The translations under genes and the position numbers were made by a program. DNA of 64,000 nt, from assembly GCA_963855995.1 (NCBI GenBank), contig OY979718.1:47589559-47653558 (forward strand), read 5' to 3'. The notes under the pieces are model-generated. The model was not told where the DNA came from. It saw only the letters and a program-made list of their open reading frames with translations, and did not search any database. Below are positions 1 to 12,124 of this stretch, in pieces (position 1 is the first letter of the stretch; each line of letters begins with the position of its first letter). The DNA comes from Muricea muricata (lineage: Eukaryota; Cnidaria; Anthozoa; Malacalcyonacea; Plexauridae).

Positions 1-527
1 TGTTTGTCTTCCATGTGGTTACAGTTGTCGTACAAAATGAATTTTCTGCAGGTACGCATGAATGTATCTGCATATATGTAAACTGTAAAGTACGTCTGTT
101 TGCCTTATATGGCAGCATGAAAAGGCTATAAAGTCTCTGAATTTATAGAGGGTAAGGTCTCTTGTCGTCAGGATCCCATGCAGACAGAGCACTTCTACAT
201 TTAATCATCTCCGATCCAGGGTACGGCGTTTGGTTGCTGATGCCAAAGATCAGGACACTACAAATGCCGAAAGTCAAAAGGAGAATCCAAACGCAAAAAT
301 TTAGAACAGAAAGAACATAAAACACTCTCGGGGCAATTATAGGTCTTAGCGCAACAAATTCGTTGCTTGCATGTCTCAAAGCGATTTATAAAGGACATGT
401 ACTAGCTATAAGATTAAAATTTTGATGATATTGTGTAAAGCCATGGGCCTGACATTGACTTAGTAATAGAGGCATTGACCATGAGATATAAAAAGGGTGC
501 TGGCCCGCTGGCAAAATTGTACCATAG
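1..527. other. Left edge, no assigned gene
   Basis: This stretch lies beyond the last recognisable reverse-transcriptase codons of the minus-strand retroelement. A 78-codon minus-strand frame (143-379) has a hydrophobic central stretch that could be one membrane segment, but I recognise no family. It may be the remaining 3' part of the retroelement or unrelated sequence. No LTR could be identified. Confidence 0.3.
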
Positions 528-1073
528 TTATTGTAAGTGGAAGTTACTGTTCCATTTGCGAAGATTGAAACCACCCTTGTTCATCACTTGTTTTGCCGAC
601 TTGTACAGGCGTATTGCATTGTCTTCAGACTCGGTTCCAGGTGCCAAATCATCGACATACAGCTCATTCTCTAATACTTTGGTTGTTTCCTTCTCAATAT
701 CAGCAGCTAAAGCATGCAGATGTGAACTAAATCGTACCAAAATATCAAATAATGATGGGACTGAATTTGGTCCTCGTTCAAGGCATTTATTAATAGACAA
801 CTCATCGGAATCTAGCTTGGCTGACCCGTTGAATACTATTCGAACTTTCGTAGTCGCTTTATCCTCGCGTACAGCAACGGCATGCTGAGACAAGTAATGA
901 ATCTTTGGGTTGTTGACACGATTTTCATTCTCAGTCGAAACAGGTTCTACGATTCCTGGTCGTAGTTGCTCCTCAATAATATCATCGTATTTCTTCTTTA
1001 GTTCCTTGTTTTTCTGCAATCTCTGTTGTAGGTAGGTTAGCCTCGTTTTCGATAGTTCATAATGGGTTGGCAA
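528..1073 (-). pseudogene. Pao-type reverse transcriptase with internal deletion
   Basis: The N-terminal half reads as the Pao RT thumb/finger region, including HAVAVREDKATTKVRIVFNG and the first catalytic block ADIEK. It then jumps directly, at about position 692, to a region carrying YVDD, the catalytic Asp pair, followed by GGFNLRKW. In intact Pao elements roughly 90 residues separate the two blocks. This is an in-frame internal deletion that removes most of the palm while leaving the YVDD motif, so the enzyme cannot work. It is part of the 0.5-3.2 kb element. Confidence 0.8.
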
Positions 1074-1237
1074 TGGTTGACCATCAGTTTTCCACGGCGA
1101 ATTAACAGAATACTTTCCATTCTTACCTTCACAGTTGAGCTGAAACAGTTCCTCTTCTTCCTTGAAAGATTTCTCTTTTTTGACGTTTGGTTTTTTGACG
1201 ATACCAATCGATTCTGTTTCCCAAAATCGCTGTAAAT

Positions 1238-2030
1238 TTAACTTTGCACTGTCGGCTGAGAAACTCCAACCTCTCGCGTAACAATAAGATGTGACACCGA
1301 AACTCCATCAGTATCAACATTTGAACCTTCGGTAGTTCCATGAAGAATCCAACCAAACTTACTTTCGATAGCTACGAGACCAGTATTGCTTCGAATGACT
1401 TTCCCACAAACAAACTCCCTATACAAATCAGATCCGATAAGTATGTCGATTGGCTTGTTGTCACAACTGGCATAACTTGCTAGGTCCACTTATTCAAAAG
1501 CTGGGCAGTCCGTAAGATCAACTTTCGAAGGCAGGGCACTACAAATTCAGAGAATCACCATTCCCTTTGAACAACTCGACTTCAACCAATTCACATCTTT
1601 GTTTGCGGTATACTTTATCGCCGAACGTTCTCAAGTTCAAGGTTTCAACACGCTTTAGACTTAAACCAAGTCGATACTTTAAATCTTCTGTAATAAAAAC
1701 TGCCCCCATTAAACAAGATTTGAACTGGTACAGCCATTCAGTTAGATGTTCCACGAGCCATTGCTGTAGCAGTTCGGAGAACAACACTTGATCTCTCTGT
1801 AAAATTGGTTGCAGAAAGAGTTCTTGCATTGTCATATGGCTCGTATTATTAGAACCTCCCGGATTAGCCTGTTGATTTTCAAAAGTGCTTTCATTCTTGG
1901 GAAGACTGTGGTCTTCAGGTGTTTTGTTTACATTGCAAATGGTTTGATAGTGACACTTCTTACATTTTGAACATTGCACCGAACGATTACATGCTGAGGC
2001 TCTGTTCCCCTTTTTAAACACAGAAAACAA
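1238..2030 (-). pseudogene. Pao Gag zinc knuckle and DUF1758 protease fragments
   Basis: Two overlapping minus-strand frames together give the second half of a CCHC knuckle (NRASACNRS), a further Cys/His cluster (CSKCKKCHYQTIC), and then a DUF1758 retropepsin-like region ending in PIDILIGSDLY and SKFGWILHGT. Both of those stretches are typical of Pao proteases. The reading frame changes near 2000, within the knuckle, and again near 1490-1540, so no continuous polyprotein remains. The catalytic DTG-like motif was not identified. Confidence 0.7.
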
Positions 2031-2779
2031 CGACGATCCCGCATTGTATTCTCTCTACGTTTGCCAATGTCTTTGATCTCATCACAGGACGCTGAGAAAT
2101 GTGACTTTGAGGAAAATACACATATGATATTGCCAGTCTGACTGTTCGAATTGTTTAAAAATGCCCCTGTAACGTTATTCTTTCCTTCATTCACACGATT
2201 TCTTTCCCTTGGTTTTCTATTCTCAAGCCCGTGGGTTTTTAATGAAAAACCTGCTTCGCGAGCCTCTACTAGTAATTCTATGATACTGTTCAACTCCAAA
2301 AGGGAACCCTTTGTTTTTCGTGCAACTAACAATCGAATATCGGAAGGTAGCTTGGACATTAATACAATGGGTGTAAGCAGGCTTCCATACTGCTGAGCAC
2401 TGATACCAAGGGTTTCGAGTCCTCGTACGTGAATGGTTAACTGATCCAAAACTGCCCTAAGATCTTTAACCCGACAGTTAGAGCTTAAGGAAGGTAGCTT
2501 TAACAAGTCATCCATGTATGCAGTGACTATGGTTTGGGGTTTACCAAATCTCAATATTTCCATAGCAACATTGTTGTTGGCATTGGTTAGTGGTAGACCT
2601 TGAATGGCTCGGGATGTTTCATCCTCCAGTAAGGTACTTAAGTAATTAAACTTGTCAATTGGAGACATCTCACTATTTTTGTGAATTAATGATTCAAACA
2701 ATTCCCAAAAGGCATGCCATTTCTTAACATTGCCCTTGAATTTGGGCAAACATAATTTGAGCAATTTGGGCTTTGCCAA
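1928..2779 (-). pseudogene. Pao Gag core (DUF1759-like)
   Basis: This 283-codon frame begins with KLCLPKFKGNVKKWHAFWE, the signature start of the DUF1759 Gag core in BEL/Pao elements. It continues through the conserved KFNYLSTLLE and IRLLVARK stretches and ends in half of a zinc knuckle (CFLCLKRG), where a frameshift near 1995 breaks it from its continuation. It would have formed the capsid-like structural protein of the element. Confidence 0.8.
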
Positions 2780-2979
2780 TTTAACTGGTGTTTTGTGTAC
2801 TTCAGTTGTCGTTTCACTTCCATGTACAGCCGCATCTACGCTTCGTTTAAACTAACATCCGCTTGCCCATTGGTGGTAAAATGCGACGTATTTGTGCTAG
2901 CTAGCGTACTCGTATAATTAGCTTGTGCGTTTGTTTCACCTACAGTATCTGCTACCAGAACCGTGACATCTGATACATT

Positions 2980-3234
2980 CTATTGAGACTCAGTATTCTC
3001 AACAGACTGACAGAACTCGGGTACCTTTTCCCACATTGAAGTTTTATTCATGAGATTCATGATTTTACGTCTTACCTCGATTACTTTCTCCGCATATGAC
3101 GACGAATCATTTACCTCCCGTTCAATTTCATCGATTTTTCTCTTGTTTAAAACGTTTTCATCCAACGATTCCAACACCTTCCTTTTCGCTTCTATTGCCT
3201 CACTTAGTGTTTGCAAACGACCTATCCCATACAT
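2980..3234 (-). pseudogene. N-terminal Gag segment of the Pao element
   Basis: An 84-codon charged helical segment rich in Glu, Lys and Leu, predicted coiled coil from its heptad-like spacing. It lies about 200 bases upstream of the DUF1759 frame in the same orientation. Position and composition fit the N-terminal part of Pao Gag, but there is no motif specific enough to prove it. Confidence 0.5.
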
Positions 3235-4458
3235 ATAAATTCCCAGTACATATCTCTAGTACCTTTGAATAGACAAAATGCTAAGTTGAAGTATATACCG
3301 AATGTAAGAAAATTGTTCACAAACAAGCGTTGGAAAAAGCCATAGATGGTGATTATGAAACGAAATCTCTCACAGAAAATCTGCATGTTAATTCATAGGT
3401 AACGTTCATACTGTGCAGTCATGCACAGTTATCAACATTTGCAAGCGCTTCTGTTATACTCTGTTCTAGGCTGAGCGTCCCACCTGCGACAGGACGCGCC
3501 CAATCACTATAAATTCTCCGTTGGAAGGTGTGAGTATTTGGAAGTTATTTCCGACGCAATGTGCTGTTGTTTCATTGACATTGTGACTACGCGTGGCTCC
3601 TATACTAACATTGCTCATTGCTGGTTTGCTACATGGTTTTCGAGTAATTCCTTGTGGTGTGGTGGCCAGATACGGAGCAGACATTTTTGCTCCAAGTCCG
3701 ACCACTTTTTAGTGCTTCGTTATTCGAGTTAAGCCCTGTTTTGAAAAGGCCGTGGTCCTTGCCGCCACTGAAGGCAGAACACGTGGTTGCCCCTCCCCCA
3801 AGATCGTTACAATGTTTCACAATTTTTCTGAGTGCCATTAAAATTATGGCCTATCTATTGAGAAATTTCGAGAGCCGCTAAATATTTTAATGAGATACAA
3901 AACAATAGTAACTCCGAAAGCACTAAACATGATTGAATTGTTTACTTCTACGTTTTGACTAAATTATAGTCATCTTCTGAAGATTTTCAAAAATATTTGT
4001 TCCTATACGCCTGACATTTCATTGATTTCAGGCTTATATATTATAGTACAGCCCGGCTGGCAGCCAGGCAATCGGAGACAAAATTCTCGGCCAAAATGCC
4101 GGCCGACATCAAACGTCCTAATCGGGTGTTTCCACAGAGGTCGTAGTCTCTGGGTCGTAGTCAAGACAACAAATCGTGAAGTCACACGCAAAAAGTGATT
4201 AAGAAGCATATTTATTCATGCAGATATCATATTGAGATCAGTAAAATGTTCTATTCGTTAACTGTCGTAAAGCTCTCGTATACGTTCGGAACTGTTTAAT
4301 TATAATTCTCAAAATATATGATTTTATACGCATTCCATTTCTTCTTGGTTTGTTGTGGGGATTTTCGTCTTATTTAGGACCTTTTCGAACGTCAAAGAAC
4401 ATCTTTAAGAAATCCTGATTACTTTATCCTTGTGGTTTAGGACAAGGGAACCTCAAGA
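3235..4458. other. Intergenic region upstream of NDFIP
   Basis: Holds unassigned short minus-strand frames at 3466-3838 that I do not recognise, probably retroelement remains, and a locally GC-richer patch at about 4050-4180. Positions 4380-4458, just before the NDFIP start codon, are the likely 5' UTR. No core promoter motif stands out. Confidence 0.4.
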
Positions 4459-7400
4459 ATGTCTGAGAATGGAAAATATATAAGGGTACGTCATAGATTT
4501 TTTATTTTCGACATTTTGTTTTGTTTTAATATGGGTCGATAAAACGGGCCTAACCATTTAAAGGTTTTAAGGATACTGTTGATAATGCTAGATTATTCGT
4601 GTTGATGGCGGATAAAGCTTTTCGTTCTTTTATAGTGTTTGTTCTTTCAGTTTTTAAAGGTATTTGTAGACTGGACATTGGGCATAAAGTGTGTAATTTT
4701 TATGTAGTTTAGTTTGCTTATTTGTGTTTTCATGTTCATAAGTGCCAGTGTGGGGCGAGTATGTGTCCTTGTTCATTCCTTCAATTGCTACAAGTAGCTT
4801 ATGACAACAATGCTGACTGGCCTGTGCCAACTATTAAACTGGCAATTTGTCACAGTTGCAGTACAAGGAAACGGCGGTCCCGAATAGAATAGTCGCGTGA
4901 TCATGATCGTCGTGTTGCACTAGACGTCTGTGGTACATGTATAATTGTTCGAATGAAGTTCATGTTGCAAACTCCTGTTGTCAATCTTAAAATGATGTCT
5001 GCATTGAGATATATTATCAGTCGGGATGCATCATAAGTACAAGATGAACTTATTTGGTTGTTAAATGCCCAATCATAATTTATTATTATTATTAATTGTA
5101 ATATATTCTCATTGGTCAAGAGCCTAAAGTGAATATTCTGTATTTCAGTGCAGACAAAATGAATCTTGTATTTGTCACGTGATCTCTTCAGCAGAGACAA
5201 ATGGGAGATTTATTTGTCATGTCCAAACTGCACTCGCATATTGTACTAGCGGTACCTCACATGAGTTTCAAAAGAGGGGGAATTGTTTTGAGTGTTGACA
5301 ATGGCTTTAGCTCGGTTTGTTTCGGTTTTGGCAGAACAAATCGAGAAAAAAATTGAGGACAAGGACTTGTAAAAAAAAGTACCAAATTAGCCAAGCAAGT
5401 TTTCTTGGACTATCTGAGTGAAAAGAGACTGGGTTTGACTTGATTGTTGTCTGTTTTAATTTTTATTTCCTTGGCTGACTTTTATTGCAAAATGAATAAT
5501 AAATGAATTATTGAATTGGGCTTATGCAGGATATCAGAATTATCCTGACCTCAGCCTCACCAATAGTTGTTAATTTTCTGTGTTTTTGTTGTGAAAATTA
5601 TCAAGGCACAGCACTGGTAAAACTCAGTTTCTCTCAAGTTGCACAACATGAAAACAAAAACTAAGGCAATTTTACTAAAACCTAGAACTGAAACATTAAT
5701 GTGAAATGCTCAGAACAACCCAATAACACATTAATGAAACAGCAGAAGCCAGTAGCCACTGCAAGGAATGACATACATTATTCTGAGATGTACATTGTTT
5801 TGAACCATTACACATATATGACAATTATTCTAAATAACATGATTTCATTTTTCAGTCCCTTGTCTGCCCAGTTATTGCCTGTTATACAGTAATTTTATAT
5901 TACTTTTTCTGTTACTTGACCTTTTCATGTACGGTAATAACTAAAATCCAACCCTTCAGCAAATATTGGTCACACCATTGCACATCTCCTAGGGCAGGAG
6001 ATCACACCATTGACAGAGGCTTTTACCCAGCTTCTATGCATCCAAGAAACACATATCGTAAAAATTAAGTCTGTCAACAAGTGTCTTCACACTATGTGTC
6101 CTAAGTTGTCAACAAGTTTGGAACAAGCTGCTAACAACTTGTAACAAACTTGATGGGATTATCAGACTTGTGACATTAGGTTGTCTAAGCAACTTGTTGC
6201 AGGCTGTAACACGTTGTTATATCAATGCTGCAACTTGCAGCATTGATATAACAACGTGTTACAGCCTTGTGTTGTAAACTTTGTTACAGTTTGATAATCC
6301 CACATGCTTGTTGCAAGCTGTTGACAGCTAGTTCTAACAACTTGATACAAACAGTGCAAAGACAATTTTGTCAACATCTTGTGAACAGACTTGTTGCAAT
6401 TTGTTTGCAGGTCTGGAACAATTTGTGTTTTTTTACATGTGTAGTCTTCTATTACATGTAGTACAATACTGTCCTGCATGAGCAGCTTAGGAATCCTAAA
6501 GTTCTATGTAAATATGCATGTTGAATATTTTGAAATACATTATTTTTGGACATGTATTAAAACATAGAGGAGAATGTAAAAATGAAGCCTTTGAAGCTAC
6601 TAAAATACTATGTGAAGTTAATGATAGTACTGTAGGTAATTGATTTCAGTTTAAATTTAACATTCCATGATCACACAATCACATTTATTGATGAAAAAAT
6701 GTTTGAATAGTCTCTGTGATACTTTCCTCAGCTGACAGAATCAGAAAATGCAACAGAATCAGAACGTGAGCCAATGCTGAATGAGGGGACACCACCTGCC
6801 CCTACGCCTGCATCACCTCCACCGACTTACACACCAAGTACAACAAATTATGAATCACCTTCAGGTAACATCCTCCTTTTAAATCAACTTACTGTTTAGG
6901 AATATTATTTTGCAGTCATGGGGAAATTAGGAGCAAAGTGCTTTGATAATAAAGTGTTCTTTGTGTACTATACATGCCAAAATATTTCATTATTTTTTAC
7001 TTTTGTTTCAAAATGAAAAAATTGATTTATATATGAAACTTTATTATATCGTTGGGTTAAAAAGCATCAAAATAATGCTAGAAATATATTGTACACTGTA
7101 CAGTGTGATATTTGACAGTTGATTATTTGTAATAGTATATAGAAAACCGGCTTGACATACTGTCATGTGCAAAAATATACATTGATATATTGTGTGCAGG
7201 GGTTTCATTATTTTTGAAAGTAGCTGGCACGTTTCAGAAAATAAGTGGCAGAGTAATGCCAGGGAGCTAGCAGCATTCATCATTCATTATTTTTCCTGAA
7301 AACCTGTGAAATAGAAGGAGAGTGCAACTGACAGAGTTGAAAAAAGCATTGAACCTTCCTCCAGGCAAAATTTTCAAAGTTTACAAACCTTCCTCAAAAT

Positions 7401-10400
7401 GTTGTAAAGTTGGGCTTTCCAAACTGAAGATCAGTATGAGTCTTGAGAATGAATCACTATTTTTTTCAGTAAGAAGGCATGATTTCTGGAATAGATCATC
7501 ATCATTTTCTATGTTATGTTAGTGTCTAGGATACATTATGTAGTGTGTTGACGTTAAACCTTCCTCACTGGCTGCCTATTTTGAAAACCTTCCTCATGGG
7601 TAATAGCATACCCGTGGCTTTTTAAACTCTGGCAACTGACATATGCAAAACGTAGCAACTTAATTGATCTTTGTATTTCGCAGCATGCAAACGTGTAACT
7701 GAAACATTCTCTAAGATGTATGTACTTATTATTTGTAGAACGTTCAGCAATATTACTAGCATTTACAAATATATAAAATGTTCAACTGCTCATGAGAGCC
7801 CCTCCCGCCCCCCTCCCTTTTGCGAGGGAGACAACTATAGCTATATCCTATTCCCTGCTCCTATAACACTTGACACTTCCGTTCTGACGTTTTTCCTTAG
7901 TGTGCTGTATTTTCACATTGGCATTAAGAAGTTTTTTTATGTATATGATATGTATTCAGTTAATATGTAACATGTTGTGTGTTGCTTATGACTGACAATA
8001 TCTCAAGGTAAGGCACTATAAATCGTTTATAGGTGAGATGAGCAATGTTGATGAAATGCCTCCTGCATATGACATAGCTGCAAAACTACCAACATATGAA
8101 GAAGCTGAGATGACAAAACACTCTGATTCAAGAGTAAGTGTAATGCATTAATTATTATCTCCATTTCTGTAAATGAAGCTATACATCCCAGGCTTGGCAA
8201 TATGCTGCATAAATTTCATACCATGTTGTCATTATGTAATATCTGGTTTTAGAAACGGCCTTTCGAGCACATTCATTGTTAGTATTTTCAAGGGCAATAG
8301 ACGTCATTTGCTGCAGATTTTTTTTTGACCACAGAATTGGTCATTATCTTCACGACATTATTTTAAGCATGTTTTATCAGTTTGTAATTGCTTGTTTCTT
8401 TAGAATACACGTCGACAATATACATTTATAGGGCTTCTTTATAAAAAATGAATGAGTTATGACTGTTCAATTGGAAATATGTGTGTTTCAAATCTTCGGC
8501 GACTTAACTATCTCTAAACTAGCTACCGTATTGTGATTTTTACAAATTTTCTAAACATGTTCAGTACCTGGTAAAACCCATAATAAACCCTCCACACGGT
8601 TTGGTACCATTTTTTTGCCAATCAGTTTCACAAAGGTTTTCGTCGATTTTTTCTTCAATTTTACTTCGCCCGTAAATTTACAGCTAGGAAAGGAGAGCTC
8701 AAATACTGTACTTATAGTTGTTTTAAGCATACTTAATTGCTAATAAAATATGATTATCATTCGTTAATGTTTGTTTTTTAAATCATATAGGTTGCACCAG
8801 GTGGATTGAGAGATCCTGACGAGTGTCGTAAGTGCTATAATCTATTCTTGTCCATGATCACACATTCACACTTATATTGTAGTTCTTGCTTTATACTCTT
8901 GTGCATGGTGGCGATATTGCTATCACTCTTTCCTACAAGATGATTTGAAAACACGGAAAAGTACTGGCACTGGTAACCCATCCATGCAATAGAAATTCAT
9001 TTTGAATCCGTATTATTAAATTCCTCATGAAGTATAATTTTATTATTCTTTCAAAACTTTTGCTAGATTTACACTGCATGTCAGGGGTGGAAAATGTATC
9101 GGACCACGGGACCATTGGTCCCAGAAAATTTTGGGGTTCCCAGAAAATATTTCAAGTTCACATTTATAAAATATTTTAGGTGAAACAAATTTTGATAAAT
9201 AAATGGATTTGTACACAAGTTTCCTGACAATATTTTACATTGTCCTGTACTAGTTTCTGCATCAGTTGAAAGCAGAAAGTTTCTGCTAGTGCAATTTACA
9301 TGATGAAATTCTGTATTGGAAACATCAAATACAATCATCTGAACATCTCTCATATAATTAGACAGGTTGATCATGAGAGATCGAGTGGTAATATAACTGC
9401 GTAAAACATTTTCGAATGATTATCAAAAATTAATTTTATTTGGCTAAATAGCGGCTAAAACTGATTGTTCTTTTTTGCACAAGCAGTTTCAGTTTGCAGA
9501 AATATTTTTATATCGGATCTATGGTCCCAGAAAGGAAAATATTTTTTCCAACCCTGCTGCATGCAATGTACTTGACTGTAAGTTCCAACAAATTTCATCA
9601 AAGAAAAATCCTTTCACGCACAGTCAGATCAGCTAGTATGGTTATAAAGTAATGTATCCTTCCTCATGTCAATGTCTTCTCTTTTCGTATTATGTATGAT
9701 TGTGCTTAGCAAAGTAATAAATAAATAAATGAATTCGTAGAATCTGTGATAGTAATTTCTCCGTTCTATGTAATGTTCGTAACTTATCCTAAAACAAACC
9801 TTTTCCGACATGCACCATCTCCGCACAGTTGATTTAAATATGACAATCTTATTTTATAGGGACACAACTTGGAACAGACAGTCTTTTTGCGTTATGTTTT
9901 CTTGGTACGGTATTTCGCAATGCTTTTTTAGTACCGGTCGATTATTTGTCATAAGTGAATGCGTGTTGTAAATATGTTTAATGCACTATTTAGCTACAGT
10001 ACGTTTTTACTGTCGTATTTTTCAAAAGTGTAAAAGTTTTATTTTACAAACGTGAGGAACAAAACAAAACGTATACAAGATGGCAATTGAATGTTGCGAA
10101 TTAAAACAAATTATGAAATCACGTTTTGGATTGGCTGGATCACCTGGCGGAATAGTAATTTACTCACTGTAGATTGGTGATTGGTGACGGCTTGGTAGGA
10201 TAGAAAGCTTACTGTACTTTATTCTGCTCTATCCTACCCTACTCTACTCTAGACTATTCTACATTACCTACTCTACTGTTCTACAGTATACGATACACGT
10301 GTTGAATTTTTTTCAGTTTCACTTATCTTCAATTGGATTGGTTTCATTTTTGCGTACTGCGTGACAGACACTATCGCTGGGCGATATGGTGCCTTATCAG

Positions 10401-12124
10401 GATTTGGTCTTTCGCTCATAAAATGGGTTTTTATCTTGAAGGTACGACACACTACTGGCGTGCAAAATAATATTGAGGTGCTCGTTAATAATATTAAGCT
10501 TATCAAGGTGGCTCGATAGCAAAAATTGATAAAAGTACAGTACTAAGTAATTTTTGTCATGGTTTAAAACATTATGTTTAATTCTAGCTCCTTTCATAGA
10601 TTTATGATTAATACTAAAGATTTGATGGGAATTAGAATTTCTCATCAAAATAGAATTTGATGAAAATTAGAATTACTCATCAAAATAGAATTTGATGAGA
10701 ATTAGAAATTCCAAACTAATTATGGAACAAGAATTTCTCGCAATACTGGTATTGCTAATCTCATGTAATGACGGATAATGATAGCAATTGCTAATGTTTC
10801 TCGGACGTCCAGTTGTAAAAGAAGTTTTTAAGAGAAGTGTTTTTTTAAACGCTTGCTTTAAGGATTTCACAGCGTCAATCTCTATGTTGTTAGGAAGAGA
10901 GTTTCAAATATGAACTGCCCTATAATGGAAGGCTTGCTGTGCTAGCGAGCTTCTACACTTCGCAATTTGTGACAGTTTGGAGTGTTTTTTCAATGCACTT
11001 CAGGTCCTAACTTCAAAATGATCGACAAATAACCTGGTGCTATACTATTAATGCATTTAAACATTAAATCTAAATGTTTAGTTATTGATAAATGATTAAT
11101 TCTTTAAGCGTGGGTGTTATATGTTCAAACTTTGGCTTGCTGGAAAGTATACGAGCTGTAAAGTTTTGGACAAGCTGCAATTTCCTAACGTTTTCTTCAC
11201 TTGTGTCTGACCATACAGATGAGCTGTAAAAAAGTTTGGAAGAAACCCAAACAGTTTATAACATTAAAAGGGTAGATTGGTCTAGAAGATGACAGATATC
11301 GATCCTGTTAATCATACAAAGTTTAATCATCAGTACTATAGCTGTGCGACGAACATGAGAAAGCATGAAATCAACATTATAAAACATTTTCGAGCTAGTA
11401 GAGAGTTTGATTGCATACTTGTTTCCGATCAAGCCATTTTACATTTTTGTGTACCAAATTAGGGACAAAATTTCTGATTCGTGAAAAGTTATGATATGCC
11501 TCGTAAATGTGGCGTTGTTTCAATCCTTACTTGCTTGTTAACTTTGAATCCACGCGTGACGCTTACTATTATCTAGTCAAAGTATAAATACATTTAAATC
11601 ATGTTATAAGTTTCATGAGGTAAGTGTCAGTAGCGATATTACTGGAATAATATATACAGTATCACAACCCATGCATATATAGTGTTTCTGCATGTGAGTG
11701 TTTATACATGTATATGCAGTCCAGCTTTTTACTCATTGGGTAGTTTTGTAAAGTAGCAATGTTTTATTTTTTAGCACAGTAAATGTTGCAAAGACCTTGC
11801 TTTCGAGGATGCTTGGTTGTGGTGGCTTTTCGCACTTCTTGGTTAGTTGAGAATTTTTGGTGCAATATTCTTGTGGTTGTCAACACTGAATTCGTGAACA
11901 CTGATTGACTACAATTTCGTTCATACACTGTTAATATGATAATTTTACAGAAATACTTTAGCTTAGGTGATATGATGGAACAGTTTTTCACGCTAAATTT
12001 TATATCCTCAGGTTGGCTAGTTTTTATCCGTGGAATCCTTGTTTATGCTCAGGTGAAGAAGTCTGTCCGAGCTGGGCAAGCCATCTACATACCTCGTTAC
12101 TGGGGATTGACCAGAACGGAATGA
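4459..12124 (+). CDS. NDFIP: NDFIP (Nedd4 family-interacting protein), complete, 8 exons
   Basis: Adaptor that recruits and activates Nedd4-family HECT ubiquitin ligases on Golgi and endosomal membranes. Exons: 4459-4485, 6732-6864, 8033-8133, 8791-8827, 9860-9904, 10317-10441, 11775-11841 and 12012-12124 (stop included). All introns begin GT and end AG, the phases agree, and the total is 648 nt, giving 215 residues; human NDFIP1 has 221. Three WW-binding PY motifs are visible: PPTY (39-42), PPAY (63-66) and LPTY (72-75). Three hydrophobic segments follow (about 103-130, 140-157, 168-190), with the family signatures FNWIGF and GRYGALSGFGLSLIKW. The N-terminus is short and acidic and the tail is basic. 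The start is the only in-frame ATG before the first donor. Nothing suggests loss of function. Introns contain Crypton-like, hAT-like and LINE remains. Confidence 0.95.
5301..5443 (+). pseudogene. Fragment of a DUF3504/Crypton-like transposon protein
   Basis: Lies in NDFIP intron 1. Starting at an ATG, the frame gives MALARFVSV and EKKIEDKDL, then a stop beside an A-run. One frame over it continues as KSTKLAKQVFLDYLSEK. This pattern, an acidic DKD stretch followed by a KxAxxxFxDYL helix, resembles the N-terminus of Crypton-derived tyrosine-recombinase proteins common in cnidarians. The catalytic domain is absent. The call rests on a short stretch, so it is tentative. Confidence 0.4.
6060..6470. 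repeat. AACTTGTTG-rich inverted and dispersed repeats
   Basis: Within NDFIP intron 1. Variants of CAACTTGT, AACAAGTTG and TTGTTGCAAG recur many times on both strands, giving a self-complementary region centred on the perfect palindrome at 6202-6266. It looks like a small non-autonomous fold-back element; no coding capacity. Confidence 0.6.
6202..6266. repeat. Perfect 30-bp inverted repeat, 5-nt spacer
   Basis: The arms GGCTGTAACACGTTGTTATA (continuing to 6231) and its exact reverse complement at 6237-6266 are separated by AACTT. No mismatches are visible. It could extrude as a cruciform or form an RNA hairpin in the NDFIP pre-mRNA. Confidence 0.85.
9082..9556. mobile_element. Non-autonomous hAT-like MITE in NDFIP intron 4
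   Basis: The ends CAGGGGTGGAAAA and TTTTCCAACCCTG are imperfect inverted repeats of hAT type. They are flanked by CTGCATGT (9074-9081) and CTGCATGC (9557-9564), an 8-bp target duplication with one mismatch. The interior (475 bp in total) has no transposase. Confidence 0.65.
10621..10712. repeat. 35-bp tandem repeat, about 2.6 copies
   Basis: The unit begins TTTGATG and contains ATTAGAATT and CTCATCAAAATAGAA. Copies start at 10621, 10656 and 10691, differing at a few bases. It lies at the 3' end of the adjacent minus-strand LINE fragment and may be its tail repeat. Confidence 0.75.
10713..11510 (-). mobile_element. LINE fragment, C-terminal RT region
   Basis: Within NDFIP intron 6. The minus strand reads, with several stops and shifts, as the C-terminal part of a non-LTR reverse transcriptase: YSSSVWSDTSEENVRKLQ, LVQNFTARIL and FEHITPTLKEL, then LKQAFKKTLL near the end. 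This order is typical of Jockey/CR1-like LINE ORF2 ends. It is 5'-truncated and dead, as most LINE insertions are. Confidence 0.7.

Larger units (their letters stand above)
528..3234 (-). mobile_element. Decayed BEL/Pao-type LTR retrotransposon
   Basis: Reading the minus strand gives, in order, a coiled-coil N-terminal Gag segment (2980-3234), a Gag core of the DUF1759 type (1928-2779), CCHC zinc knuckles, an aspartic-protease-like DUF1758 segment (about 1238-1640), and a reverse-transcriptase segment (528-1073). This order is that of BEL/Pao elements. The frame is broken by several stops and shifts, the catalytic core of the RT is deleted, and no RNase H, integrase or flanking LTRs were found. 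It is therefore a dead internal fragment. The family call is firm; the outer limits are not. Confidence 0.85.

Noticed and set aside
386..888. Plus-strand 137-codon frame and a minus-strand 62-codon frame
   Set aside because: The first is antisense to the RT fragment; the second shows no family and overlaps the element's broken end.
3466..3881. Overlapping frames on both strands as a host gene
   Set aside because: No recognisable family, no consistent splice sites; left as unassigned.
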